Source: Leptodontidium sp. MPI-SDFR-AT-0119 (taxonomy: Eukaryota > Ascomycota > Leotiomycetes > Helotiales > Leptodontidiaceae). From it: 64,000 bases of DNA. The translations under genes and the position numbers were made by a program. Numbering within the stretch: position 1 is the stretch's first letter; every line of letters begins with the position of its first letter. Below, in pieces: positions 1 to 10,864 of the stretch. The notes under the pieces were generated by a model. The model saw only the letters and a list, made by a program, of their open reading frames with translations, ran no database searches and was not told where the DNA came from. Location: assembly GCA_020726505.1 (NCBI GenBank), contig JAHLEZ010000002.1, positions 806,001 to 870,000 on the forward strand, in the 5' to 3' direction.

Positions 1-1372
1 TGAATGTTGTCAGGTCGGATTGTGACTTTGAAAGGAGGTGAAGTTTTGAGCTGTTTGGTGACTCTCGCTTATCTCCAATTACGGTTAGCGCCAGGCTAAC
101 CCGAAACCGATGAAGGCGGGATGTTAGTCTCAATGCAAGCTCACAGTCAACACAACATATATCGGAGTTGTCCAATTCCACTTTCTGGAAATCAATAACA
201 GTTCACGAATCGACGGCAAGCAAATCACAAGATTTACTTTAAAATTGGAGCTACCTGAAATCCTCCCTGCACTGAGCAGAGGGGGAAAACCGGCTCCGTC
301 ATATCGTCCACAAAAACCTACAAAAGTAAATACTTCGAAGACCATCTTAGAGCAAGAAAATCTCCACAGACGCACCTCACATCACAGAACTCTTATTTCG
401 CCCCCAGGAATCCTCTGCGCGAGTCATGAATCATGGAAAGAAGCTCTGAATATGTACCGCGAGCTACATTTGGGACCAGAACCTTATATCGTTTGATGCT
501 ATGTGGACCTGACGCAGGACAGGATTTATTTCAAACGTAGCTCAACAGATGGGTTAGACGTGCAATTAGCACCTCTCTTACTACCATTCGCCAATCCATC
601 CCAGCATCATTACGGAAGCACTACGCGTTTCTCAGAAACCATTTCCCCAGACGTGATGAGCAGTCCAGACGCTGAGGCAATCCTGAAAGACCTCCACGTC
701 GAACTGGATACGTGAGGTAGGATGAAATTAGAATTTGAAGATTGCCGACAGAATTACCGCACCATGTCAAAATATTGACACTAGTGGGCGAGCTTGGTGA
801 TGAGTCACTAAAAGACATGCAGTTGAGGTTTCGCCAGGTGGTGCTGATTCCAAGGCCTGCTCATATTTTCAAGTAGAGTAAGAGACCGGAGTTTCCCAGG
901 TTACTCCAAAGAGATCTCTACATCAATTCACATAAGATGTGCAACGAGCGCGATGCGCAAATGGGATTGCCGGAAGTCTTGACACTCAATATAAGGCTGA
1001 AGGAAGTTGATTGGAGGGATACTGGATCTGATTCTGGGGGGATTTAAGATAGCTTGTACTTATTGAGCCTTCTTTCAGCTCCATTGACATGAAGAGGTAT
1101 TGGACATATTTCCTCCTCTCCTTGACTTATATTTGCTAGGTCGGAGAGTTAATAGAAAGGGCCGGAGATACAAGCATCAAATGCTCGTCAGAAACAGCCG
1201 CAGGTAAGATCTTATTTTTCAGTTTGTCTTCATGGATTGGAAGCTGGTATCTTCTCAAGTTGGTGAATCTAAGAGCCAGATAATACAGGCGCTTGGCTAG
1301 AAGAGTGGAATCGTGTACGAGACGAGAATCAATGCCATCTCTCGTCATCGTACTGTCCCCGTCCAGATTAAA
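1..1372. other. Intergenic, no gene supported
   Basis: Only short open frames occur here (all under about 105 residues). None shows a recognisable domain, and no consistent splice pattern joins them. I see no RNA gene. Confidence 0.6.
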
Positions 1373-1408
1373 GGGCCATAACCGAAAACCCCACCAAAAA
1401 CCGACCTT
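1373..1408 (+). repeat. Left terminal inverted repeat
   Basis: This 36-bp arm pairs with 1778-1813 in inverted orientation, with 5 mismatches. Confidence 0.7.
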
Positions 1409-1777
1409 TCGCATGTAATTCACATAAGTGTACTTATATACACACAATAAGATTAGGTATAATTTTAATAATGCAAACCTATTCGAAGGTTAACATTAAG
1501 AATATCAAAGAATAATTTTATAAATTATTTTAATACTAGAATAAATTACGATTTTTTTGAGCCCTTTTGATTTTCCCAAAATTTCGCTTGTTTTTGCCGG
1601 TAAATAAATTAAATATAACTATACACTTTTTAAATCTTAATTCAAAACGAACAACTTATGTTATTTTAATTTAAAATAAGCTAAGTTATTATTTAATTAT
1701 GTAATTTATATTCCTATTAAATATTTAATCGTATTATTAACCTAGTATAATTATATGTCAGAGTTTAAAGGTAGCAA

Positions 1778-1813
1778 AAGGCCGATTTTTAGTGGGGATT
1801 TCGGTTATGGCTC
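1778..1813 (-). repeat. Right terminal inverted repeat
   Basis: This 36-bp arm is the inverted partner of 1373-1408. Confidence 0.7.
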
Positions 1814-2692
1814 AAAGTTCTGACTAAGTATAGTAGTTGTCAGAAAGCCAACCGCTTACTTCCCAAATTATTCTACCATTCATCCTCCTGGCCAAGCCAG
1901 CTCCACCAGTCATAACCCAACATTCGTTCCTAGGTGCGAATGGTTCCCACGGCACGCTTCTACTGAAGAAAGTCTCACCGATCATGCCATAAAATGGTGG
2001 ACCTGAAGAGGCGCAAGCTGAAAAGCACTGCTGACGGGAAAGAAATGCTTGTGATGCTTGAGTACGCCACATCGAACCTGTTCAACTACGCCCACATGAT
2101 TCTCGCCTAAACACACCACAGATAACGCCTCCTTTTTGCTGCTTACTGTGTTGAAAGCCGCGATATCAATCTGAGACTTTTGATTCGTGTTGTTGAATGT
2201 TGTTTTGGTGGTATTCCATGCAGTTTGTGGTTCAAGAATGCTTGTCCAAAGCCACAGTTTTGTCAATCTGGGACGAAGAACGAGCTCCGAAGATGTGATG
2301 GTCATCGTCGACCGGAGCATCCCTAGAATGAGGCAGTGAGATTTCAACGCCAATGGCTTTGGATGAGAATGAGTGCATCACTTTGATATCTCATCATCTC
2401 AGCATCTCCAAAAACGCCAAGGGACGGTGAACAGTAGAGGAGTGAGAGAAACAATTCAGCTTTGTGAAATTGTGAGTATGCTGAAAAGTTCTCAACGGCC
2501 AGAGAACATTTGGTGAGAGACAATGTGCATATAAAGAACAGCTCAACCCACAACCATGGCAGTAACCAAGAAGAACATCATCCAGACAAACATCAATCCA
2601 AACTTCGTTTCAAAGCAATCGCTCCAAAGTATTCCACAATACACGTCTAGCACCAGATATTACCAAACAACCACCCAAAATCCACAGCCAAC
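1814..2692. other. Intergenic, promoter side of the CAP gene
   Basis: No gene is supported. A TATA-like TATAAA lies at 2530-2535, about 160 bp before the CAP-protein start. Confidence 0.5.
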
Positions 2693-3780
2693 ATGTCCGA
2701 CGCCGCCCAAGCCGTAGCCACCCAGAACGCAGGTAAACACCTCCTCTCTATAACAAGTCTCATTCAGCATCGCTAACATACCCACCCCCTTAGCCCGTCA
2801 AGATGCAAACAACAACCACGGCTCCAACTGTGCTCCCCTAACATGGGACACCAACCTCGCCAACGCCGCTCAACAATGGGCAGAAGCAATGGCACAATCG
2901 CAAAACTTCGACCACAGCGACGCCAACTCCCGCCCAGGTCAGGGAGAGAACCTCTTCCTCTATGCCGGTACTAACGCTGTTGCCGAGTTCAACGCAGCGG
3001 CTGTTGCGTGGTGTAATGAGATTGCGAATTATCATGGTGAGCCTGTTGGTGAAGGGGATTTTGAGAATTATGGGCATTATACTCAGGTACGATAAGTTTT
3101 AGATGGTTGGATAGGGTGAGAAGGATAGGACACTGATTGGTTTGTAAGGTTGTGTGGCCTACTTCGACTTCGGTTGGGATGGGCGTTGCTCAGGGCTCTA
3201 ATGGAGCTTTCTATGTTTGCGGTCGCTACTCTCCTGCTGGGAATGTGGTTGGTGTGCCGGCATGGGGTGCTAATGGCGGTCCCAATCCAGGTAAGCTCGG
3301 CAATCTACTATATTTCTCCTAGACAGTCGTAGGAGACATGTTGATACTTGAATGTAGGGCCAACGGCAAAAGGACACGCCGATGGCGTCTACCTCATGAA
3401 CGTGGTGAACGGTAACCAGCAGAAGAGCGGGTTCGCTTGGTATGCCAACATGGGGAATAATGATGGGACATTCCCCCAAGCATGGCTTGATCTCACTGAG
3501 ACGGGGTTTTATCAATGGGAAGGGAATCCATTCTCTGGTAAGCTCTCCTTTGCTTTCAACATCAACAAGCAAGACTTATTGACGGTATGTAGCAACCTTC
3601 CGTGACGGGAATGTCTTCAAAGGAAGAGTTGATGCGAATGCAAATCAAACGGACGGTACTACCGTTTGTGGCTCCGCAAGTAACAATTTCCACAGCTTCA
3701 AGGTGTACAGAGATGATTACCGTATCCTCTATACTACCGCTGATGGGTGGCAGGCCCACCCTGTCTACCGCTGTGTTTGA
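2693..3780 (+). CDS. CAP/SCP (PR-1-like) domain protein with a novel C-terminal region
   Basis: Five exons (2693-2732, 2794-3086, 3149-3290, 3358-3537, 3593-3780) join in frame to 280 residues. All donors are GT with short introns. Residues about 14-158 form a CAP domain: LTWDTNLANAAQQWAE opens it, then FDHSDAN, GENLF and HYTQ, and it closes with YVCGRYSPAGN. The likely cavity histidines are those of FDHS and HYTQ. CAP proteins are usually secreted and bind lipids or sterols in several families. This one starts MSDAAQAVATQ and has no signal peptide that I can see. About 120 residues follow the CAP domain (from PTAKGHADGVYLM to the C-terminal YRCV) that match no family I know. The start has A at -3 and lies after a TATA box. 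An unseen upstream exon carrying a signal peptide cannot be excluded. Confidence 0.85.
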
Positions 3781-4094
3781 ACGAATTCGATGAGGAAGGT
3801 GAGCTGGGATATATGCTCGGAACGGAAAGACTGGAAATGAAATGCAAGCTTGGATTGGAGGAGGCGATGAGATTTTTTTTGGGAGGTATGGATGTAAGGA
3901 AGGATTGGAAGTGCTGGTTCCATATGGTTCTGATCGTATCCTTTTGTTGCTACTTGTGGCTTGGAAAGCTTCCATGGTGGGTGATTGTGGCGCGATACAC
4001 TGTGACACATTGCGATGCATGAATTCAATAACATTCGTTTGATTCGCTAGCGTTGCCTCTCATCGTACACCTCGCACTTGTCAGGCAGGAGTAT
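3781..4094. other. Intergenic between convergent genes
   Basis: This is the 3' side of both the CAP and peroxiredoxin genes. Several short overlapping frames exist, none with support. Confidence 0.5.
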
Positions 4095-4915
4095 TTATCC
4101 CAAAACTTTCTCAGCAGCAGAGACTAGGAGAAACTGTCAGCGTATAACCTAGGTAGGAGAGGCGGGTAGGGTTACCATCAAGACCGGTGTTGTCAGGCTC
4201 AACATGAAGTGCCTTGACCTTGCCGTCCTCAATCTCAAGAGCATATCGCTTGCTTCGTGGACCGCCGAAGATAGCAGCACCATCGAACGCCAAATCCAAT
4301 GCCTCGGTGAACTTGGCTGTTGGGTCTCCTAGGAAACGGATCTAGAATTTTATACACTGTTAGATTGAGAATCTGGGAATACATATGTTCCCGCATTGTC
4401 ACGGGTCAGGTGAGATGGCGTAAAACTTACACCTGAGCTTCCGGTAGGGTCGAGGGCATCAGCCCAAGCCTTCGTGCTGTGAAAGTCAGAATTTGCCCAT
4501 TGATATTAGTTTTCGGTCTTACACGAATGGGTCATTGACGGCAACGACGAAGACATCACCGGCGCTCTTCAGGTTCTTGTGGTTGATGTAACCTGGGATA
4601 TGAGAGTTTGAGCATGAAGGGCCTGCAGATCAGTGTCAGCAATTGGCATTCTAGCATCTTCGATTTGCGGTTCAATTTCATCTCAGGGAAACAGAACTGC
4701 AACTCACTGAAAGCAGCTGGAACGCCAATGATCAAAGCTTTGCCCTTGATGGCCTCGCTCAAGTTGACCTTGTTACCTGGCGAGTTCTCAACCAAAACAT
4801 CGAGGTTGGGAAGCTTGTCGCCGACTTTGATGAAGGAGCGAGTGGAAGCATGGAAGCTTCTTGATGAGCGCGAGGCGTTGAGAGCCACACGGCGGAGGGC
4901 GATTGTTGATGCCAT
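4095..4915 (-). CDS. Mitochondrial atypical peroxiredoxin (Prx5/PrxII type)
   Basis: Five exons (4915-4708, 4622-4523, 4476-4431, 4341-4176, 4123-4095) give 182 residues. The first 25 or so residues are basic and Ser-rich, with RSFHAS at the end, as in a mitochondrial presequence. The peroxidatic cysteine lies in PSCSNSHIPGY just after the first intron, preceded by GVPAAF. The family hallmarks VAVNDPFVTKAWAD, IRFLGDP and GGPRSKRYAL follow, and the protein ends SAAEKVLG. The enzyme reduces H2O2 and alkyl hydroperoxides using thioredoxin or glutathione. The last exon is only 29 nt; without it the reading frame would end in a non-homologous tail. The gene is divergent from the arabinanase gene, 603 bp apart. 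Confidence 0.93.
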
Positions 4916-5257
4916 TGTGAGATGCTTTCAATTGGTGTTGATAGCTTGGCAGAGGAGGTTGGAAGTGGCTGGGATTGAAGTTGGGGTAAAATCCAAAACA
5001 GGTTTAGCGTCTTTCGCTTGAGATCGACACTCTTTGGGACGACAACAGTTTGTGCAACAGAAATTGTGTCACAAGTCAAGACTCCTCACAATCATACTGG
5101 AATCTTCATAATTTGGGACATGCCACAACCCGGCCTCCCAGTGGACCGGAAGTATCCCATGTGTTGTTCGAGTATGCTGCGATGATGCCGGCTCGGCTCA
5201 CTGGAGCCTTCATTCTGGCAATTTCATTGGCGCGCATCTGGCAAACCTTTAAATCTA

Positions 5258-5365
5258 CCGGGGCCGGGGAGAAAGTGGAGATGACGTTCATTTCTTCCAC
5301 TCCTGACAGCAACTTGCGGGGGAAAGATACACCTCCATGGTCCTATTTTGACAGCTTCTGCGGGG
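5258..5365 (+). promoter_or_regulatory. Cluster of four CreA-type (SYGGRG) carbon-repression sites
   Basis: CCGGGG occurs twice back to back at 5258-5263 and 5264-5269, and GCGGGG at 5316-5321 and 5360-5365. All lie 154-261 bp upstream of the arabinanase start. SYGGRG is the binding consensus of the fungal glucose repressor CreA/CRE1, which commonly represses cell-wall-degrading enzymes. Function here is inferred from motif and position only. Confidence 0.4.
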
Positions 5366-5448
5366 TAAACATAAGTTTTTCCGTCGCCAAGTTGAGATAG
5401 TAGAGTTAGTGACTAGCCTCGGACTTTCCCCAAGCGGCACTGGGTAAG

Positions 5449-5455
5449 TATAAAT
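5449..5455 (+). promoter_or_regulatory. TATA-like box of the GH93 gene
   Basis: TATAAAT lies 64 bp before the ATG. The spacing would suit a short 5' leader. Confidence 0.4.
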
Positions 5456-5518
5456 GCAGCGAGCGTTGCCCAATTTCTTCAACTTCGTCGATCAAGAAAT
5501 CCATCTCTTTAGACAGTC

Positions 5519-6718
5519 ATGCTTCTTCACTCTCTGCCTCTCGTTTCCTTACTTCTGGGTGTTGTTTCGGCAGCTCCAAAGCCAGCTCCATTCTCAACAT
5601 TCTCAGGTGTAACTATTTTCACCCCTCCATCGAACTACACCGATCCTCGCGTACTAGTAAGTTACTCAGCAATGCCTCATGACTGATCAAAACTGACACT
5701 GAAATAGTACGCTCGTTCCGTTGAGCTCGAAAAGGGGGTGCTTCTCGCAACATGGGAGAACTACAGTCCTGAGCCTCCGTTGGTTTACTTCCCAATCTAC
5801 AAGAGTGTAGATGGAGGAGAATCCTGGAAAGAAATTTCCAAAGTCACCGATCAAGTCAATGGTTGGGGTCTTCGATACCAACCAGACTTGTATGTTTTGC
5901 CGGCGAGAGTTGGCAAATTCCCAGCAGGTACAATTCTCTGTTCTGGCAATTCTATCCCAACGGACTTGAGTCTCACCAAGATCGACGTCTATGCAAGCCG
6001 AGACAAGGGCTATACTTGGGAATTCGTCTCAAGTGTTGCATCAGGCGGTGCTGCTATACCAAACAATGGTATTCCTGCTATCTGGGAACCATTTGTGATG
6101 TACTACAAGGGCCAAGTCATCCTTTATTACTCCGATCAACGGGATCCCCGCTATGGTCAAAAACTTCTCCACTCGACTTCCAAGGATCTTCTCACCTGGA
6201 CTGCTGATGTTGACGATGTCGTTTCATCAAGATACACAGACCGACCGGGCATGACTACCGTCGTTCAGCTTCCCAACAAGAAGTACATGATGACCTACGA
6301 ATTCGGAGGCGGACCAACCGTGGTTGGGACTGCCTACAAATTTCCCGTGTATTATCGAATCAATGACAATCCTCTCGAGTTCAACAAGTCCGTCAGCATA
6401 CCGATCTACACAAACGATAAGATCCAACCAGAAGGGTCGCCTAAAGTCGTCTGGTCCCCTGTTGGAGGAGTCAACGGCACCATCATTGTCAGTTGTGGAA
6501 CTGCAAGCCAGGTCTTCATCAACCAAGCTCTAGGCGATGTGAATGCATGGAGAACAGTGCCAACTCCCGAGGGAGTGTCATACACGAGGCATTTGAGAGT
6601 ACTGAGCAATCCAAATCATTTGCTCATTATGGGTGGCGGAGTTCTTCCTCCAAGTACGACAAACAAAGTGACTGTCAGTGTTATTGACTTGAAGGAAAGT
6701 CTGAAGCAAGCAAGTTGA
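5519..6718 (+). CDS. Secreted exo-1,5-alpha-L-arabinanase-like glycosidase (GH93, sialidase fold)
   Basis: Two exons (5519-5656, 5708-6718) give 382 residues. The N-terminus is a signal peptide (hydrophobic to about residue 19, ending SAAP). The mature part has Asp-box (BNR) repeats SVDGGESW (79-86) and SRDKGYTW (143-150), typical of six-bladed sialidase-like propellers. WENYSPEPP, GLRYQPDLY and YYSDQRDP fit fungal GH93 enzymes. The glutamates in IWEPF (173) and TYEF (244) sit where the GH93 catalytic pair is reported in Fusarium Arb93A (Glu170/Glu242). The enzyme would release arabinobiose from arabinan in plant pectin. Upstream CreA-like sites fit a sugar-repressed enzyme. A broader sialidase-family role is the alternative; length and motifs favour GH93. 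Confidence 0.85.
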
Positions 6719-7620
6719 TGGCAGAGGGACTTGGCGGAGTGGAGGTTATTTTAAAATGAGGATTAAAATGAATACACTATTTTACAATGACACTGTTATG
6801 TTTGAATAATTGACGATATTTCCTCATGCTATGGCTTACTCAAGTAAAACTGTTGGGTATCCTCATGATAGCCCAAATGTTAACTCTCATCCCTCGTCGT
6901 GACTCTTTGAATATGAGTCTACCGTCCCGATCTCTCTCTTAATTAGGAACTTTGTCTTCTTCTACCTTGTGGATTCACTTCAAATTCCCTTACCCAGGTA
7001 CCTAAGTAGCAAAGTCCTAGTAGCAACATCACGTGACTTAAACCCATGAATCCAATCTACCCTGCTCTGAATCAATATCATTGCAGGACGACAGATAACA
7101 GAAGATATATATTCTGTTACACATTCACATTTGACTAGACTGACGAAAAACTGACAATTGCCAAGTAGTCTCACTCACGTGGACACTATCAGTGCGATAG
7201 CCCAGACCAGGGGGAGGCTCCGTCAGCCGGCACTGAATCACCAACTCAACTGACCTCGAGGAGGCAACCTTCTCTTCTTCCCACCACATTCCACGAATAC
7301 ACAATTTTTCTGCAACGCGATCTGAGTCCTGCGACGCGTTAAGATATTCCTCCCATCAGTGCTACTTCTTGTCTACGAGTATCGAAACACCTGAGTTGCT
7401 CCCCGTGTCACGAATCCCGCAGCCTTGTAACGTCAACCTGAATCACGTCTCCCTCCCTCGAACAACACAACTTCTCAAGGAATCTTCTTCAAACGACACC
7501 ATTTCTTCCCAACCCAGGAAGAGAAAGGCGGCTGAGGCGGTAGCATCCTCCCAACCAACAAAAAGGGCCAGCAAAAAGACCGCCTCAGCAGCAGCGATAT
7601 CCCCACCCACGCCACTTACG
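6719..7620. other. Intergenic, promoter side of the RBR ligase
   Basis: No gene is supported. The frame of the RBR gene stays open upstream of 7621 but contains no ATG, so I treat that stretch as 5' leader. An ACGCGT lies at 7334-7339. Confidence 0.5.
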
Positions 7621-9275
7621 ATGGACTCCGACGACGAGTTTATGTCTGGCATGTCCAGCGATGAAGAAGACGCCCTACAAGACGAGAGTGATGATGAAAA
7701 TGGATCCGCAGATGGTATACTTTCCCTTCTCTTCCCTGTAGCCTTCTCCTCTCTCTTGCAAACCGAGTCTACTGCTCCTCTTTCCCGCCCCTCATTACTA
7801 ATTCGGACAAATCAACAGACTTTGGTTTTGACGAACCCGAACCGGACCTTGGATACACACATAAGGATGAGGTCAAGAAGGAGAAGAAGTCATTCGATAC
7901 TACCTTCAAAGTCTACGAACCAAAAGATATTCAGGCACAGCAGGATGACCTAATCGATGAAGTCAACATGATCCTCGACATTCGAAAGGAAGACGCAGCG
8001 ATTCTATTACGACATTTCAGATGGAACAAGGAACGCTTGATTGAGGATTATATGGACCGGCCCAAGACAGTGCTCGAGAATGCTGGTTTGGGACCGAGTA
8101 CAACTGGCCCTCCTCATCTGGAGAACATCCCTGGTTTCATGTGCGACATCTGCTGCGAGGACGAGGCTGGACTCCTATCCTTTGCCATGAAATGTGGTCA
8201 CCGATACTGTGCGAGCTGCTACAAACAGTATTTGACACAGAAGATCAAAGAGGAAGGAGAGGCCGCTCGTATTCAATGCCCACAGGATGGTTGCAAACGA
8301 ATCATGGATGCCAAGTCTTTAGATCTACTTGTCTCTGCTGACCTCAAGGACCGGTACCATGAGCTACTGACTCGAACCTACGTCGAGGACAAGGACCAAC
8401 TGAAATGGTGCCCGGCTCCAGATTGCGTAAATGCCATCGAATGCGGAATCAAGAAAAAGGATCTAGACAAAGTTGTGCCCACCGTTGCTTGTGATTGCAA
8501 GCATCGTTTCTGCTTTGGCTGCGGTCAGGCAGATCATCAACCGGCTCCTTGCGAACTGGTCAAGAGGTGGCTTAAGAAATGTGCCGATGACTCGGAAACG
8601 GCCAACTGGATCTCCGCCAACACGAAGGAATGCCCAAAGTGTGTGTCCACAATTGAGAAGAACGGAGGGTGCAACCATATGACATGTAGGAAGTGCAAGC
8701 ATGAGTTCTGCTGGATGTGCATGGGTCTGTGGTCAGAGCATGGCACAAGTTGGTACAACTGCAACAGATTCGAGGAGAAAAGTGGCTCGGAGGCTCGCGA
8801 TGCTCAGACAAAGTCTCGTGTCTCGCTGGAACGATACCTTCATTACTACAATCGATACGCTAACCACGAACAATCAGCGAAACTCGATAGGGATATCTAC
8901 CAGAAGACGGAGTCAAAGATGATCAAGCTCCAGACTGCATCTGGCATGTCCTGGATTGAAGTACAATACTTGAATGCTGCATCACAGGCACTTCAGACTT
9001 GTCGTCAGACCTTGAAATGGACATATGCCTTCGCCTTCTACCTAGCCCGCAATAACCTGACCGAGATGTTCGAGGATAACCAGAAGGACCTTGAGATGGC
9101 CGTTGAAGCACTTTCGGAGATGTTCGAGAAGCCCGTCGAAGACCTCTCAGAATCCAAGCTCAAGGTTGAGATCATGGACAAGACTTCGTATTGCAACAAG
9201 CGTCGGGTCATCTTACTGGAGGATACGGCAGATAATCTGGCAAACGGTGTGTGGACTTGGTCTAACGGCTTTTGA
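7621..9275 (+). CDS. RBR-type E3 ubiquitin ligase, Ariadne family
   Basis: Two exons (7621-7714, 7819-9275) give 516 residues. The start is the first ATG of the frame and opens with the acidic MDSDDEFMSGMSSDEED typical of Ariadne proteins. A UBA-like segment (about 80-115) precedes RING1 (from CDICCEDEAG, residue 140), the in-between-RING zinc-binding region (CPAPDCVNAIECG to CGQADHQPAPC) and RING2 (from CPKC, residue 303). The predicted catalytic cysteine that carries the ubiquitin thioester is in NGGCNHMTC (residue 316). The C-terminal roughly 190 residues form the helical Ariadne domain, autoinhibitory until neddylated cullin binds in the animal homologues. The protein is probably cytosolic or nuclear. 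All key Cys/His ligands are visible. Confidence 0.95.
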
Positions 9276-10864
9276 TCTATCCTGATCTTCGCACGATATG
9301 TCCCTGTTCCCCACACCCCCATGCCACCCCAGCACATGCAGCCATCACACGAAGGGAATGTCTTGACTGATCTCAGAGTCTCTCTCGTAGCACGCTGGAA
9401 GTTGGTCAATCTCCCCAACAATATCTCGTCTCCTCCAGCTACTCCAGGGAAATCCGACTCGACTATCTCTCCACTCTGCCGCTGTGTCATGCATTGAATT
9501 TGATTTTCGCAGCACCTGTCTAGATTATTTCCTTTCTCGGTCAATATTGCATCCACCCGGCGTCACCGTGCTGGTTCTCAAACCACACATCGGAACATCC
9601 CCTTTGATTTCATCTCCTACAGCGATCTTGGTCTCACCCAAGGGTAGCACAAGCACACATCTCCAGAGGACAGGGCGCAGCATCATATTTCCTCACAATC
9701 CAAACATGGCGTAATCTCTTTTTTCTCGAGTTGCTGGGGTTAATCGGAGGGCTGGGTTAGGGGGTTGGGCAGGGACAAGCATGGGATTATTGCGATGCAA
9801 TTGAATTTGGAGCATTTCGGAGAATGGATGGTATCGATGGATGGGAGACAAACCCGTTCATAGAGCGTGAGAGAGATCGAGAGAGAGGGAGGGAGGAATG
9901 AATGCATTATGAAAGAAACTTGTGTACGTCTAGGTAGTAGAGCTCTTTTGCTTGTGATTATGCGCAATGCAGAAATTTGCTAGAGTTTACTCCTACCTTC
10001 ATGTTCTCCTTGACTAAGAGAATATATCATCCTCCTTTGCCCCCCTTGTGCCTGTAAGTATTAATTTGTGGCGAGCAGACAGAGACCAAAATCCCTCAAG
10101 CTTGCCATTAAGGTATTTGCCAACAATACGGCCGGATGTCATCACGTCAAGTAGAGCTGTAGATGATCAACGAGTTCCAAACATCATATACATACCCTCA
10201 CTTTGCATTGGAAGTACCAAGTTTTTTAATTACTTGTATTTTTAATTTTATTCTTCAATTCCGCCAGTATGCACTACTCTGAAAAAAAGGAGTTCCTTCC
10301 TCCTAAAAGGAAAACAACCACAATAGGAAAAGCCATGGACGGACAGACATATCATGTCCATCCATCCATCCAGCCTTGCCACCCCACCAAACCCTGGTAA
10401 CCTTCCATCCATGTAACGCCAGAAACGCACAATAGGAAAGAAAGGCCACACCACACTTCCTTCGTATTGTCCCCTATAGCCACAGCCCCAAAGAGACTGG
10501 TAGTGACAATAGTAAGGAACTGAAAGGGGGAAGAAATCAACCACAATAGTAACAGCCACAGCTTTGAAGCACAATAGCATCCATCGTAGCTTCTAAGCCA
10601 AGGAGCCTGCGAGTATTTTATCCCCGCAGAGCTCGTGGTAGAAAAAGAGGAACATCGTAGTCCCCCATTCATTCTTTCTTCCTTACATCCATCCTTTCCA
10701 TCCTCAAGAACTCCAACCAGCGCCAAAACACCAAGTTTTTGTATGCTCCATTCCGCAATCTCGCTCAAACTCCATCCTTATGCATCAAACCAACAGAAAA
10801 CAAGGGGGGATATTATAATCAGACAAAAGCTCTCTAACGCCAGGTATCTTCGACAAACAAACAC
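9276..10864. other. Intergenic between convergent RBR ligase and exo1
   Basis: This 1.6-kb stretch holds 3' flanks only. Frames of 60-138 residues on both strands are low-complexity, overlapping and unsupported. A short CCAT run lies near 10358-10370. Confidence 0.5.

Larger units (their letters stand above)
1373..1813. mobile_element. AT-rich element with terminal inverted repeats (MITE-like relic)
   Basis: A 441-bp block is bounded by 36-bp inverted repeats. The left arm is 1373-1408 and the right arm 1778-1813. Aligned as reverse complements, the arms match at 31 of 36 positions, sharing the core CCATAACCGAAA, and four of the five differences are transitions. The interior (about 1430-1765) is very AT-rich, unlike the flanks, and holds no open frame of note. 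The same three bases, AAA, flank both ends and could be a target-site duplication, though three bases is weak evidence. Short length, terminal repeats and no coding capacity fit a MITE. The AT bias would fit repeat-induced point mutation of a repeated sequence. Family not recognised. Confidence 0.6.
4916..5518. other. Divergent promoter region, peroxiredoxin / GH93
   Basis: No coding sequence is supported. The half near the GH93 gene holds four GC-rich CreA-like sites and a TATA-like box, listed separately. Confidence 0.5.

Noticed and set aside
503..715. 70-residue plus-strand frame
   Set aside because: No domain, no splice partners and no codon pattern beyond chance; competing frames cover the same DNA.
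10248..10768. Overlapping minus-strand frames of 110 and 138 residues
   Set aside because: Low-complexity, in two overlapping frames, downstream of exo1; likely untranslated.
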